This document shows positions 32,541-40,178 of a stretch of DNA of 64,000 nucleotides, piece after piece. A program made the translations under genes and the position numbers. The DNA comes from Planctomycetota bacterium (GTDB lineage: Bacteria > Planctomycetota > UBA1135 > JADKAF01). The DNA is taken from contig JADKAF010000001.1 in assembly GCA_016719295.1 (NCBI GenBank), positions 992,001 to 1,056,000 of the forward strand, written 5' to 3'. Each line of letters opens with the position of its first letter. The first letter of the stretch is position 1. The notes under the pieces were generated by a model. The model was not told where the DNA came from. It did no database searches and saw nothing but the letters and a program-made list of their open reading frames with translations.

Positions 32541-34186
32541 GCGATGAGCGCGAGCCACAGCGCGAGGCACCGCGGCGGCAGCTCGAGGCGCTCGGCTCCT
32601 CCGCGGATCGCATCGATCTCGCGCTGGAAGAGTATCTCTGCGCCCGCGATGAGGGCTCCGCGTCGGAGAGCCCGCGGGAGTTCCTCCGCCGTCGCGGCCT
32701 CGAGCCGGCGGAGGCGCGGGCCTTCGAGGAGCGCCTCGCTTCGTACGAGCGCCTGGAGCGCAGCCTCGGTCGCATCGAAGCTCCCTCGCCCCTGGCTCCG
32801 GGCGAGCGGCTCGGGCGCTATCGCATCCTCGGCCTCGCCGGACGCGGAGGCATGGGCGAGGTCTATCGCGCGCGCGACGAGAAGCTCCAGCGCGAGGTCG
32901 CGCTGAAGCTCATCGCCCCTTCGCGCGCGCAGGATCCGCGCATGCGCCGGCGCTTCGAGCGCGAGGCGCGCAGCGCGGGCGCGCTCGCGCACCCGCATCT
33001 CGTGACGGTGTTCGATCTCGAGGAGGAGCAGGGCCGGCTCTTCCTGGTGATGGAGCTCGTCGCCGGTCACACGCTGCGCGACTTGCCGACGGACCAGCAG
33101 CCTGCGCCGGCGCGACGCGTGGAGATCCTGGCGGCGGTGGCCCGCGCAATGGCGGTGGCCCATCGCGCGGGGATCGTGCATCGCGATCTCAAGCCCGAGA
33201 ACCTGATGCTCACGCCGGAAGGCGAGCCCAAGGTGCTCGACTTCGGCTTGGCGAAGCCGCTGGATCCGGCCAGCGTCGGAGCGACATCGCACACGGGACA
33301 GATGCTCGGCACCACCGGATACATGTCTCCAGAGCAGGTGCGCGGGCGCGAGCTCACCCCTGCCGCCGATCAGTTCTCGCTCGCGGTGGTGCTCTTCGAG
33401 TGGCTCTCGGGCCGCCGCCCCTTCGAGGGCGAGAGCGCGTTCGAGATCGCCGAGGCGATCGTGAAGCACCCGCCGCGGCGGCTCGAGCTCGCGCAGCCCT
33501 TCACCGCGGAAGTGGAGAGCGTGCTCTTGCGCGCGCTCGAGAAAGTGCCCGAGCGCCGCTACCCCGATCTCGACGCCTTCGCCGACGATCTCGAGCGTGC
33601 TCTCGGCGGGCGCCCCGCACGCGGTGGAAGAGCGCCCCGCGCCGATGCGGCGAGCTGGCGACGCGCCTCGGCCGGTGCCGCGCTCGTGGCGCTCCTGCTG
33701 CTCTTCGCGAAGCTCGGCCTGGACCTGCTGCGCCCGGACACGGATCAGGCGACGCGCGATATCCCCGCCCTGGCGGTGCTGCCCTGCCTTCGCGAAGGCG
33801 GGGATGACCTGGACGGCGAGGCGGAATGGGGCGGCTTCGTCGAGAGCGCGGTCGTGAAGGAACTCGAGCGCACGGCGGCAAAGCAGGGCCTGCGCATCAT
33901 CGATCCGGGGCTGCTCCGCTCCATCCAGACGCGCGGCGACCGCCTCGAGCACGCCTACCTCCTCGGCGCCGTCGGGGCGATCGAGCCGAGCTTCCGCCGA
34001 GACGGCGAGAGCTTGGTCGTCGAGCTCACGTTCGTACACCTCTCGGGTGCGCGAGAGAACTCGCTGCGCGCGAGCTCCGACGTGCACGCGCTCGGAGACG
34101 GCGCCTACGCGACGAGCGGGCAGGCCGCGCGCCAAGCGCTGAATCGCCTCGCGCTCGAGCTGCGCCTCACGCGCGCGGATTCGTGA
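32537..34186 (+). CDS. Transmembrane Ser/Thr protein kinase with FlgO/TolB-like outer domain
   Basis: 549 residues from a TTG at 32537 overlapping the sigma stop; the ATG at 32544 is out of frame. An N-terminal helical region (1-90) is followed by a Hanks-type kinase (about 98-355): LAGRGGMGEVYRARD (Gly loop), Lys124 in VALKL, HRDLKPEN (Asp217) and DFG (Asp235). Then come GTTGYMSPEQV and DQFSLAVVLFEWLSGRRPF. One transmembrane helix at about 378-400 leads to an extracytoplasmic part starting IPALAVLPCL, resembling the VAVLPF strand and EWGGFVESAVVKEL helix of FlgO/TolB-N-like domains. It probably phosphorylates the neighbouring sigma factor in response to an envelope cue. Confidence 0.88.
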   Translation: MSDEREPQREAPRRQLEALGSSADRIDLALEEYLCARDEGSASESPREFLRRRGLEPAEARAFEERLASYERLERSLGRIEAPSPLAPGERLGRYRILGLAGRGGMGEVYRARDEKLQREVALKLIAPSRAQDPRMRRRFEREARSAGALAHPHLVTVFDLEEEQGRLFLVMELVAGHTLRDLPTDQQPAPARRVEILAAVARAMAVAHRAGIVHRDLKPENLMLTPEGEPKVLDFGLAKPLDPASVGATSHTGQMLGTTGYMSPEQVRGRELTPAADQFSLAVVLFEWLSGRRPFEGESAFEIAEAIVKHPPRRLELAQPFTAEVESVLLRALEKVPERRYPDLDAFADDLERALGGRPARGGRAPRADAASWRRASAGAALVALLLLFAKLGLDLLRPDTDQATRDIPALAVLPCLREGGDDLDGEAEWGGFVESAVVKELERTAAKQGLRIIDPGLLRSIQTRGDRLEHAYLLGAVGAIEPSFRRDGESLVVELTFVHLSGARENSLRASSDVHALGDGAYATSGQAARQALNRLALELRLTRADS

Positions 34187-34247
34187 GCGTGCGACGTCGA
34201 GGAGCGATTGCTACACTCCCGCGTCCCTTCGTCAGGATGCGCAACCG

Positions 34248-35168
34248 ATGAGCACCCCCAGCGCCCCGGGCGCGATCCCCGGGCTCGAGTTCCTCCGCCG
34301 CGGGAAGGTGCGCGATCTCTACCGCCACGGAGACTTCCTCCTCCTGCTGGTGGCGACCGATCGCGTCTCCGCGTTCGATGTCGTCCTCCCGAATCAGATC
34401 CCCGGCAAGGGCAAGCTGCTCACGGCGATCTCGGAGTTCTGGTTCCACAAGCTCGAGCATCGCGCGCGCCACCACCTCGTCACCAGCGACGTCGATCGCA
34501 TCGACGGCCTGACGGCGGCTCAGCGCGATGCGCTGCGCGGACGCACGATGGCCGTGCGCCCGCTCGAGGTCGTGCCTTACGAGTGCGTGGTGCGCGGCTA
34601 TCTCTCGGGCTCCGGCTGGAGCGCCTACCAGAAGTCCGGCGCGATCTGCGGCCTGCCACTGCCGCGCGGCCTGCGCGAAGCGGAGCGCCTCCCGGAGCCG
34701 ATCTTCACCCCCACCACCAAGTCGGAGAAGGACGAGCCCGTCAGCTTGGCCGACATGGAGGCCCAGCTCGGGAAGGAGACCGCGCAGAAGCTCGCCGAGC
34801 TCTCGCTCTCGCTGTATCGCGAGGGCGCCGCCTATGCGCTCGAGAAGGGCGTGATCGTCGCGGACACCAAGTTCGAGTTCGCGATCGAGAACGGCGAGCC
34901 GGTGCTGATCGACGAGGTCCTGACGCCCGACTCCTCGCGCTACTGGCCGCTCGACGAGTACGCGATCGGCGGCAGCCCGCCGTCCTACGACAAGCAGATC
35001 GTCCGCAACTGGCTGCTCGGCAGCGGCTGGAACAAGCAGCCTCCGGGCCCCGTGCTGCCCGACGAGATCGTGAAGCGCACGCTGGCGCGCTACGCGCAGC
35101 TCTTCGAGGTGCTGACGGGACGCCGCGCGGCGGACGTGATCGGCAGCGCTCCCGCGAAGTCGAGCTGA
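34248..35168 (+). CDS. purC: Phosphoribosylaminoimidazole-succinocarboxamide synthase
   Basis: 306 residues from the ATG at 34248. SAICAR synthetase motifs: RRGKVRDLYRHGDFLLL, TDRVSAFDVVLPNQIPGKG, VVPYECVVRGYLSGSGWSAY, FTPTTKSEKDEPVSL, DTKFEFAIENGEPVLIDEVL and TPDSSRYWPLDEYAIGG. It ligates aspartate to CAIR with ATP in purine synthesis. The length (about 300) matches the longer yeast-type class. A possible -10 (TACACT, 34212-34217) precedes it without a clear -35. mtnA follows 13 bp later. Confidence 0.95.
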   Translation: MSTPSAPGAIPGLEFLRRGKVRDLYRHGDFLLLLVATDRVSAFDVVLPNQIPGKGKLLTAISEFWFHKLEHRARHHLVTSDVDRIDGLTAAQRDALRGRTMAVRPLEVVPYECVVRGYLSGSGWSAYQKSGAICGLPLPRGLREAERLPEPIFTPTTKSEKDEPVSLADMEAQLGKETAQKLAELSLSLYREGAAYALEKGVIVADTKFEFAIENGEPVLIDEVLTPDSSRYWPLDEYAIGGSPPSYDKQIVRNWLLGSGWNKQPPGPVLPDEIVKRTLARYAQLFEVLTGRRAADVIGSAPAKSS

Positions 35169-35181
35169 GAGCCATCGACCG

Positions 35182-36291
35182 ATGGCTGCCACTTCGACTC
35201 CGGTCGCGCCGCTCGTGCCCGCCCACCCCGAGAGCGGTGAGCCGGTGCGCGCTCTGGTCTGGGACGGCGGCGTCGAGGGTGTGCTGCGCTATCTCGACCA
35301 GACGCTCTTGCCGCACGAGGCGCTGGAGCGCCTCGCGACGAGCGCGAACGACGTGCATGCCGCGATCCACCGCTTGGCGATTCGCGGCGCTCCCGCCATC
35401 GGCATCGCCGGGGCCTACGGCCTCGTGCTCGGGGCGCGGCCCCACGTGCAGGCTTCGCCGAGCGAGTTCCTGCTGCGCCTCGACGAGGTCGCCGAGCATC
35501 TGATCCGCTGTCGGCCGACGGCGGTGAACCTCGCTCACGCGATTCGCGCGGGCGTAGCGCGCGCGCGTGCCGCTGCGCAGAACGGCGCCCGCTCTCCCCG
35601 TCTCCTGGCCGAGCTCCTCGTCGCCGCGCAGCAGCTCCACGCCGACGACGAGCGCTGCTGCGCTGCCATGGGCCGCATCGGAGCGGAGCTCGTACGCGAC
35701 GGCGACGCCATTCTCACGCACTGCAACGCGGGCGCGCTCGCGACCGGCGGCACCGGCACGGCGCTCGCCGCGGTGTATGCCGCGCGCGCGGCGGGGAAGC
35801 GCGTGCAGGTCTACGCCGACGAGACCCGCCCGCTGCTGCAAGGCGCGCGGCTCACCGCCTGGGAGCTCTCGCGGGCCGGGATCCCCGTGACCCTCCTCGT
35901 CGACGGCGCCTCGGCGAGCCTGCTGCGCACCGGCCTCGTCGCGGCGGTCTTCGTCGGCGCGGATCGCATCGCCGCGAACGGCGACGTCGCGAACAAGATC
36001 GGGACGCTCGCGGTGGCTCTCGCGGCGCGCGAGTTCGGCGTGCCGTTCTACGTCGTGGCGCCCACCTCCACCATCGATCTCGCCACGCGCTCCGGCGAGG
36101 CGATCCCGATCGAGATGCGCGACGGCGTCGAGATCGCCTCCGCGCGAGGCGTGCCGCTGGCGGCCAGCGGAGCTTCTCACTGGAACCCCGCCTTCGACGT
36201 GACGCCCGCGCGCCTCGTCACGGCGCTGATCACCGAGCGCGGACTCGTGCGCGCACCCGACGAAGCGGCGCTGCGCGCACACCTCTCGTAG
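35182..36291 (+). CDS. mtnA: S-methyl-5-thioribose-1-phosphate isomerase
   Basis: 369 residues from the ATG at 35182. Family motifs: AIRGAPAIGIAGAYG, LTHCNAGALATGGTGTALA with catalytic Cys181, YADETRPLLQGARLTAWEL, and GADRIAANGDVANKIGT with Asp261. The Cys-Asp distance of 80 residues matches characterised MtnA enzymes (Cys160/Asp240 in Bacillus). It isomerises methylthioribose-1-phosphate in methionine salvage. It also resembles eIF2B-alpha subunits, but the catalytic pair is intact. It follows purC closely on the same strand; metK is also in this window. Confidence 0.95.
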   Translation: MAATSTPVAPLVPAHPESGEPVRALVWDGGVEGVLRYLDQTLLPHEALERLATSANDVHAAIHRLAIRGAPAIGIAGAYGLVLGARPHVQASPSEFLLRLDEVAEHLIRCRPTAVNLAHAIRAGVARARAAAQNGARSPRLLAELLVAAQQLHADDERCCAAMGRIGAELVRDGDAILTHCNAGALATGGTGTALAAVYAARAAGKRVQVYADETRPLLQGARLTAWELSRAGIPVTLLVDGASASLLRTGLVAAVFVGADRIAANGDVANKIGTLAVALAAREFGVPFYVVAPTSTIDLATRSGEAIPIEMRDGVEIASARGVPLAASGASHWNPAFDVTPARLVTALITERGLVRAPDEAALRAHLS

Positions 36292-36329
36292 CGCGGGCGA
36301 TGCGAGGCCCGGACGATCGCGCGTGCGCT

Positions 36330-37147
36330 TCAGCGCAGCGCCGCCATCTCGCTCGCGCGATGCGCGAGACAGCGCGCGCGCACGCTCCAGTCGAAGCGCT
36401 CGCGCATGCAGCCGCGCAGCCGCTCCCCGAGCCCGCGGCGAGCGCGCGCTCGCGCCACGCGAGCTGCGCCCCGAGCTGATCGCAATCCACGAGCGCCTCG
36501 CCAAGACGCGCCGCATCTTCCGGACCGAGCTCGCCTTCGAGCGCGCGGAAGAGCGTGCTCCGGACCGGCCCGCCGCCGAGCCAAGGAATCACGCCATGCG
36601 CGCAGACCTCCGCGACCAGCGCGGGATCGCGCTGTAGCCGAGATGCCGCGAGGAACGCGAGATCGGCGCAGGCGAGCAGCCTCCGCTGCCCCTCGACATC
36701 GATCGCGTGCTCGCAGAGACCGCGATCGCCGCCGACGCACCACGCGCTGTGCTCGCGGCCCAGCTCGACGACGACCGCTCCGCGTCGCACGAGCCGCTCG
36801 CGCGCGCGCTGCTCGAGCTCCAGCGTGCATGCGTCGCCGTCTCCGGACAGCCAGAGAACGAGCCAGCGTTCGGCGAGATCTATCCCCGTGAGCTGCTCCG
36901 CGAAGCGCCCCAGCGCGCTCGCGTCGCTCTCGCTCCAACGCCGGAGCTCCGCAACGCGACCTCCGGGAGGCACGCGCAGCGCGCGGCGCGCCTCCACCCC
37001 CATCGCGAGCTCCTCAGCGGCCACGCGATGCTCCCCGTCGCGCTCGACCACCGCGTGCCCGAGCAGCGCAAGCTCGCGCCGCAGCGCCTCGCGCCCTTCG
37101 CGCTCGCGCAGTCCCGCCCCCTCTCGCCTCTCGATCTCGAAGCGCAT
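36330..37147 (-). pseudogene. Glycosyltransferase-like gene with an apparent frameshift near 36441-36446
   Basis: From the ATG at 37147 one frame is coding through about 36445: GIDLAERWLVLWLSGDG, VGGDRGLCEHAIDVEGQRRL, then LACADLAFLAASRLQRDPAL and HGVIPWLGGGPVRSTLF. These look like a GT-B glycosyltransferase C-terminal lobe. The expected tail (GLGERLRGCMRERFDWSV...ASEMAAL) appears in another frame ending at 36330. Adding one base in the CGCCGCG run near 36441-36446 joins them into about 272 residues. A complete family member would be longer, so the N-terminal lobe looks reduced or absent. It is convergent with mtnA. Either a sequencing error or a decayed gene. Confidence 0.5.
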
Positions 37148-37328
37148 GCCCCGAGCATCGGCCGCACGACCCGCGCGACTCGAGCCCCTCTACCCGGCAG
37201 CCCGCCGCACCGATGCCGCCCCGCCCGCTCTCTCCGAGCGCGCCGCGGCCGCCATCTCGCCTCGCCACGGACGATGACATCACCCGCTGGCACCGACACG
37301 CCCGCTGGCACGGACACTGGAATCGGCT

Positions 37329-37348
37329 CCAACACCGTCAGGTGTTGG
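37329..37348. other. 8-bp stem-loop with GTCA loop
   Basis: CCAACACC, loop GTCA, GGTGTTGG: a perfect 8-bp stem in the region between the gene at 36330-37147 and the tRNA-type terminator. The same ACCGTCAGG core recurs after metK at 61111-61168. Function unknown; possibly a terminator or a short mobile hairpin. Confidence 0.5.
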
Positions 37349-37361
37349 GCCCAGCAAACAA

Positions 37362-37392
37362 CAAAACCTCGGGGCTTCGCCCCGAGGTTTTG
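37362..37392 (-). terminator. Strong intrinsic terminator, originally that of tRNA-Lys
   Basis: A perfect 14-bp stem (CAAAACCTCGGGGC paired with GCCCCGAGGTTTTG, 3-nt loop), followed on the minus strand by TTGTTTG. It lies directly beyond the displaced tRNA-Lys 3' end at 37391, exactly where the tRNA would have ended before the element inserted. Confidence 0.8.
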
Positions 37393-37437
37393 AGGACGGT
37401 AGGAATCGAACCTACGACCTACTGCTTAAAAGGCAGC
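37387..37437. repeat. Left attachment site (attL), 3' fragment of tRNA-Lys
   Basis: 51-bp copy matching 42997-43047 except at two adjacent positions (TA versus CG, 37420-37421). It holds tRNA-Lys from the anticodon stem to the 3' end (37391-37437), without the 5' half, so it cannot fold into a tRNA. Confidence 0.9.
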
Positions 37438-37641
37438 GGACATGCGAACGAAGCCAAGGGATGTGAATCAAGCGCCCCCTTGCCGCCCCCTTTGGCATGC
37501 GCCGCCGACGTCTGCGAGCCCTCTTCCGCCCCCCTCAGGCGCTTGGTCTCCTCGCGTGTTCAGGCCATCTCGCTTGCCCTTGCGGATCTCTCGCCGGCCG
37601 AGCTCGGGGAGCTCCGCGCGTTGCTCGACGAGCTGGTCTAG
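37438..37641 (+). other. Open frame at the left end, in phase with the integrase after circularisation
   Basis: This frame is open through the left repeat and ends at a stop at 37639-37641. Because the repeats are 5610 bp apart (a multiple of three), recombination between them would join it in frame to the integrase C-terminus. Its last part, LALADLSPAELGELRALLDE, looks like genuine helical protein. A short independent start (TTG at 37543) exists but is weak. Confidence 0.5.
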
Positions 37642-37955
37642 GGTTCACGACGGAGAGTCGCCCCGATCGCCGGGCGAGGGCTTCGTAGGCCGAGCGCGTC
37701 GCGTCTCATTTGCGCGTTCAGAGTCGCGGAGCGACAGAACAACGCCATCGTCGAGGGGGCGCGCCTGCCCCCTCTCTCTCGATCCCCCCCGCGCCGATCT
37801 ACCAGCGGAAGAGAGGGGGGAGGGGGGGAGGGGTACCCGGTGTGACCGTGCGCGAGGTGGTCGTGTTGTGTTCGGGCTTGCCCCCTCCCGCACTTTGCTG
37901 AGCGGAAGTGCCTGAGTACCATTCCGACGGTCGCCACCACCCGAAGGGACAAGAC
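37642..37955. other. Non-coding left region of the element with G-rich and C-rich tracts
   Basis: No convincing gene in these 314 bp. Positions 37815-37833 are runs of 6, 7 and 4 G separated by single A residues, and 37768-37790 holds CCCCCTCTCTCTC and a seven-C run. These could pair with each other or the G runs could form a quadruplex. It lies upstream of the small gene at 37956 and may hold the element's left promoter. No -10/-35 pair is convincing. Confidence 0.45.
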
Positions 37956-38150
37956 ATGGCAAGCGAGACCACGACCGGCCCGAGTTCCTATCCCATCCCA
38001 GTCGACCTGAAGGCCATCGCACGGGATCCCAAAGAAGCGCTCGCGTTCCTTCGATTGAAGTGTGCGGAACTCCTGCTCCTGCCCGGGGCGAAGCCGATGG
38101 AGAGAGTCGTCGCGCTGAAGCTCCTGGCAGAGACACTGCGGTTGCGCTGA
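37956..38150 (+). CDS. Small protein of unknown function in the element
   Basis: 64 residues from the ATG at 37956, preceded by AAGGG at a suitable distance; an in-frame upstream start at 37908 is less well supported. The sequence is helical after a Pro/Ser N-terminus: IPVDLKAIARDPKEALAFLR, LKCAELLLLPGAKP, MERVVALKLLAETLRLR. No membrane segment and no recognised family. It is the first gene of the element after the left repeat. A regulatory role is possible by position but there is no direct evidence. Confidence 0.55.
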   Translation: MASETTTGPSSYPIPVDLKAIARDPKEALAFLRLKCAELLLLPGAKPMERVVALKLLAETLRLR

Positions 38151-38251
38151 GGCCGAGCCACTTCTCAGGCGATCGAGCATCCCTCCGGGGACACGACCGC
38201 TACAGCACCTTCGTCTTCCTTCAACCCAATGAGCCATCCGAAGTCCATCTC

Positions 38252-39001
38252 ATGAATCTGGTCGCCGTACGAGCTCTTCTGCTTGGCCTCATGCTGCCGC
38301 TCGCATCGTGCGTGATCCTGTCGTACGACGATCCCAGCATCGACGAGCCGCCGAGCGAGCCCACCCTGAACGCGATCGAAGTGGAAGGACTGGGTGTTCC
38401 AGTCATGACGGTCAGCGCACTCGTCCTCAGCGAAGGCATCGCTTCTACCACCGGCTATCGCCAGGACACGTTTTCCGCATACTCTCCCCGAACTGGCTCC
38501 GTTTCGGGCAACAGCTCTGGTTCCTATCGGCAGACGACTCGATCGGAGTCGACGAGCCAGGTACTGACGCCAGCGACAAGCTACGCGTTGCTGGGCATGG
38601 CAGTACACCACCTAGAAAACTGTCGAGCAGCAAAGTACGTAAACTCGTCTCGAAAGCCAGAGTTGGTGGTCCGCGGGTCATTCGAAGGCCCGGAGAGCTA
38701 CGGGGGCATCTGGTCGGTCCCGCTGAATATCGTCTTCTTCTTCGGGTTGGTCCTGCCGCAGACATGGGGGCACGAGTACACCGTGTCACTTCGGGCGTAC
38801 GCGCCGGATGGCCAGTTCTTGAAGGAGTATTCCTCGACCGTCGCCGTGCGATCTTGGCATCACTGGGCGCGGCCAGTCGCCAATCGCGCGGACGGAGAAA
38901 GAAGGGCTGCGGCCCTGGCTTCGGCCACGATTCAAGCGCTCAACGCACTTGTCGCTGACCTGCGCTCGGGCGAACTACCTGGAGATCCCGGGAATCGGTG
39001 A
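38252..39001 (+). CDS. Lipoprotein cargo of the integrative element
   Basis: 249 residues from the ATG at 38252. Signal peptide VRALLLGLMLPLASC with a good lipobox (LASC, Cys20). The mature part begins with an acidic Pro-rich linker and a Ser/Thr/Gly-rich region (SPRTGSVSGNSSGSYRQTTR). A beta-rich domain follows with VVRGSFEGPESYGGIWSVPL, FFFGLVLPQTWGHEYTVSLR and YAPDGQFLKEYSSTVAVRS. It resembles small outer-membrane lipoproteins that bear a YxVxLR strand, but no family is named with confidence. Its GC content is below that of its surroundings, suggesting a separate origin. Surface lipoproteins on satellites and prophages sometimes block superinfection; that is a hypothesis here. Confidence 0.65.
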   Translation: MNLVAVRALLLGLMLPLASCVILSYDDPSIDEPPSEPTLNAIEVEGLGVPVMTVSALVLSEGIASTTGYRQDTFSAYSPRTGSVSGNSSGSYRQTTRSESTSQVLTPATSYALLGMAVHHLENCRAAKYVNSSRKPELVVRGSFEGPESYGGIWSVPLNIVFFFGLVLPQTWGHEYTVSLRAYAPDGQFLKEYSSTVAVRSWHHWARPVANRADGERRAAALASATIQALNALVADLRSGELPGDPGNR

Positions 39002-39099
39002 CGCCTGCGCACGAGGCGCGTAGCGACAACAGGCGAGCCAGGCGACCGGAGATCCACTAGACCATGGGATCCACCGAAGGAGCCGCTATGCTTCTTGTA

Positions 39100-39118
39100 C
39101 GCGAGCTAGCTACTCGCG
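39100..39118. promoter_or_regulatory. Inverted repeat, candidate operator
   Basis: CGCGAG, 7-bp spacer CTAGCTA, CTCGCG. It lies 76 bp upstream of the GTG start of the first regulator-like gene of the element, in a 192-bp gap between the lipoprotein gene and that gene. No protein binding is demonstrated. Confidence 0.35.
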
Positions 39119-39193
39119 GCTGCCCTCGGCTTGCTCGCGTTCACCTACGGGCGAGTAGGCCGGGGGCGGCAGCCTCCGACCGTAGGTGTAGCC

Positions 39194-39595
39194 GTGGCCA
39201 AACTGAACCACGAGCGCTTGCTTGCATCGATTGAGCGCTCACTTCGGCTTGGATGGAGGGACAAAGCGAAGCTGCACGCGAAAGCAGTCGTACTCCAAGC
39301 TCGTGCCCCCCGCGAAGACATCGAATCCGATTCGACAGGGGCTCGACTGCCGAAAGGTGCGCCGCGCGGTGCCGAAGAAGACCCCGACGAGTTGCTGACC
39401 CTGATGGATGCGTGCGACATGCTCAAGCGTGTGAAAAAGGGACGCATCACGAAGGAACAGCTCCGGGGGCTCCGCCGAAAGGGACTGATCCCCGAGCCGG
39501 ATGAACGCGGCGGATTCGGCAGAGCCGATCGATGGAGAGCATCGGCGCTCCTGCCCAGGCTCGAAGCTCACTACAAGGTTCGATTGGCGACCTAG
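39194..39595 (+). CDS. Small HTH-like DNA-binding protein of the element
   Basis: 133 residues from the GTG at 39194; a TTG at 39131 in the same frame is less likely. The N-terminal half is basic and helical (NHERLLASIERSLRLGWRDK). The C-terminal half has LMDACDMLKRVKKGRITKEQ, then RRKGLIPEPDERGGFGRADR and LLPRLEAHY, which look like a winged-helix/MerR-type recognition unit of the excisionase or terminase-small-subunit kind. No enzymatic motif. It precedes two shorter HTH genes, suggesting an excision or replication control module. Confidence 0.55.
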   Translation: MAKLNHERLLASIERSLRLGWRDKAKLHAKAVVLQARAPREDIESDSTGARLPKGAPRGAEEDPDELLTLMDACDMLKRVKKGRITKEQLRGLRRKGLIPEPDERGGFGRADRWRASALLPRLEAHYKVRLAT

Positions 39596-39678
39596 GGAAA
39601 CCGCGGAAACCGCGGGAAGGCGCGTTCCCAAGCTCCGAACGCCTTCATGCGCGAGCGAATCTCGCGCAGGGTGCTCGA

Positions 39679-39918
39679 ATGGAAAACGCGATCATCCTTC
39701 GAGGCGTTCGGCTCGACGCCGACGCTGTGTTCTGCGAGCAAGACCTGGCCGACGCGCTTGGTGTCCGGTGCTCTACCCTGCGCCGCGCCCGTCGAAGCGG
39801 CGAGATCCGGTACATTCAGCGCGGGAGGTCGATCCTCTACCGGGGCGACGCCGTGCGGGCTTGGCTTGAATCGCCCATCTGCACATCGACTCCGGTATCG
39901 GAAGGCGGTGCGAGATGA
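39679..39918 (+). CDS. HTH_17-type excisionase-like protein
   Basis: 79 residues from the ATG at 39679. A compact MerR-like helix-turn-helix with wing: FCEQDLADALGVRCSTLRRA, RRSGEIRYIQRGRSILYRGD, AVRAWLESP. It is the size and pattern of excisionase or DNA-binding proteins that shape attachment sites. Its stop overlaps the next start (ATGA at 39915), so the two are coupled and may have arisen by duplication. Confidence 0.65.
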   Translation: MENAIILRGVRLDADAVFCEQDLADALGVRCSTLRRARRSGEIRYIQRGRSILYRGDAVRAWLESPICTSTPVSEGGAR

Positions 39919-40178
39919 CTTCGCCCTCCGACCTCGCCCTGCTCTGGTCGAAGGAGCAGACGCGCGCCGCGATGGGCATCTCCGCGCGGCTCCTCACGAC
40001 GCTCGCCGTGCGCGGCGAGCTCCCGAGCGTCCGCATTGGCTCGCGGCGCCTCTTTCGCCCCGAGGCCGTGCGCGCATGGATCGAAGCGCGCGAGCAGAAA
40101 GGCGGGCGGGCGCCTGCAAGCGCCCGTCCTGGTGCTCGTCCCGCGGCCGGCAAGCTCGACGGAGGCGAAGCGCCGTGA
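39915..40178 (+). CDS. Second HTH_17-type excisionase-like protein
   Basis: 87 residues from the ATG at 39915, with SKEQTRAAMGISARLLTTLA (helix-turn-helix), RGELPSVRIGSRRLFRPEAV and RAWIEAREQK, then a basic low-complexity tail. It closely resembles the preceding protein in layout. It overlaps the previous gene (ATGA) and the next (GTGA), so all three are translationally linked. A role in excision or in controlling the replication gene is inferred from context. Confidence 0.65.
   Translation: MTSPSDLALLWSKEQTRAAMGISARLLTTLAVRGELPSVRIGSRRLFRPEAVRAWIEAREQKGGRAPASARPGARPAAGKLDGGEAP

Noticed and set aside
32544..32906. ATG at 32544 as the start of the Ser/Thr kinase.
   Set aside because: It is out of frame with the kinase; the TTG at 32537 overlapping the sigma stop is in frame.
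37391..37437. Second tRNA-Lys gene.
   Set aside because: Only the anticodon-loop to 3' half is present, with no D-arm or 5' acceptor strand. It is the attL remnant of the integration.
37390..37641. Independent gene with the VGIEPTT peptide.
   Set aside because: That peptide is the antisense translation of the tRNA 3' half, often mis-annotated. Only the continuation after 37438 is of interest, as the possible integrase tail.
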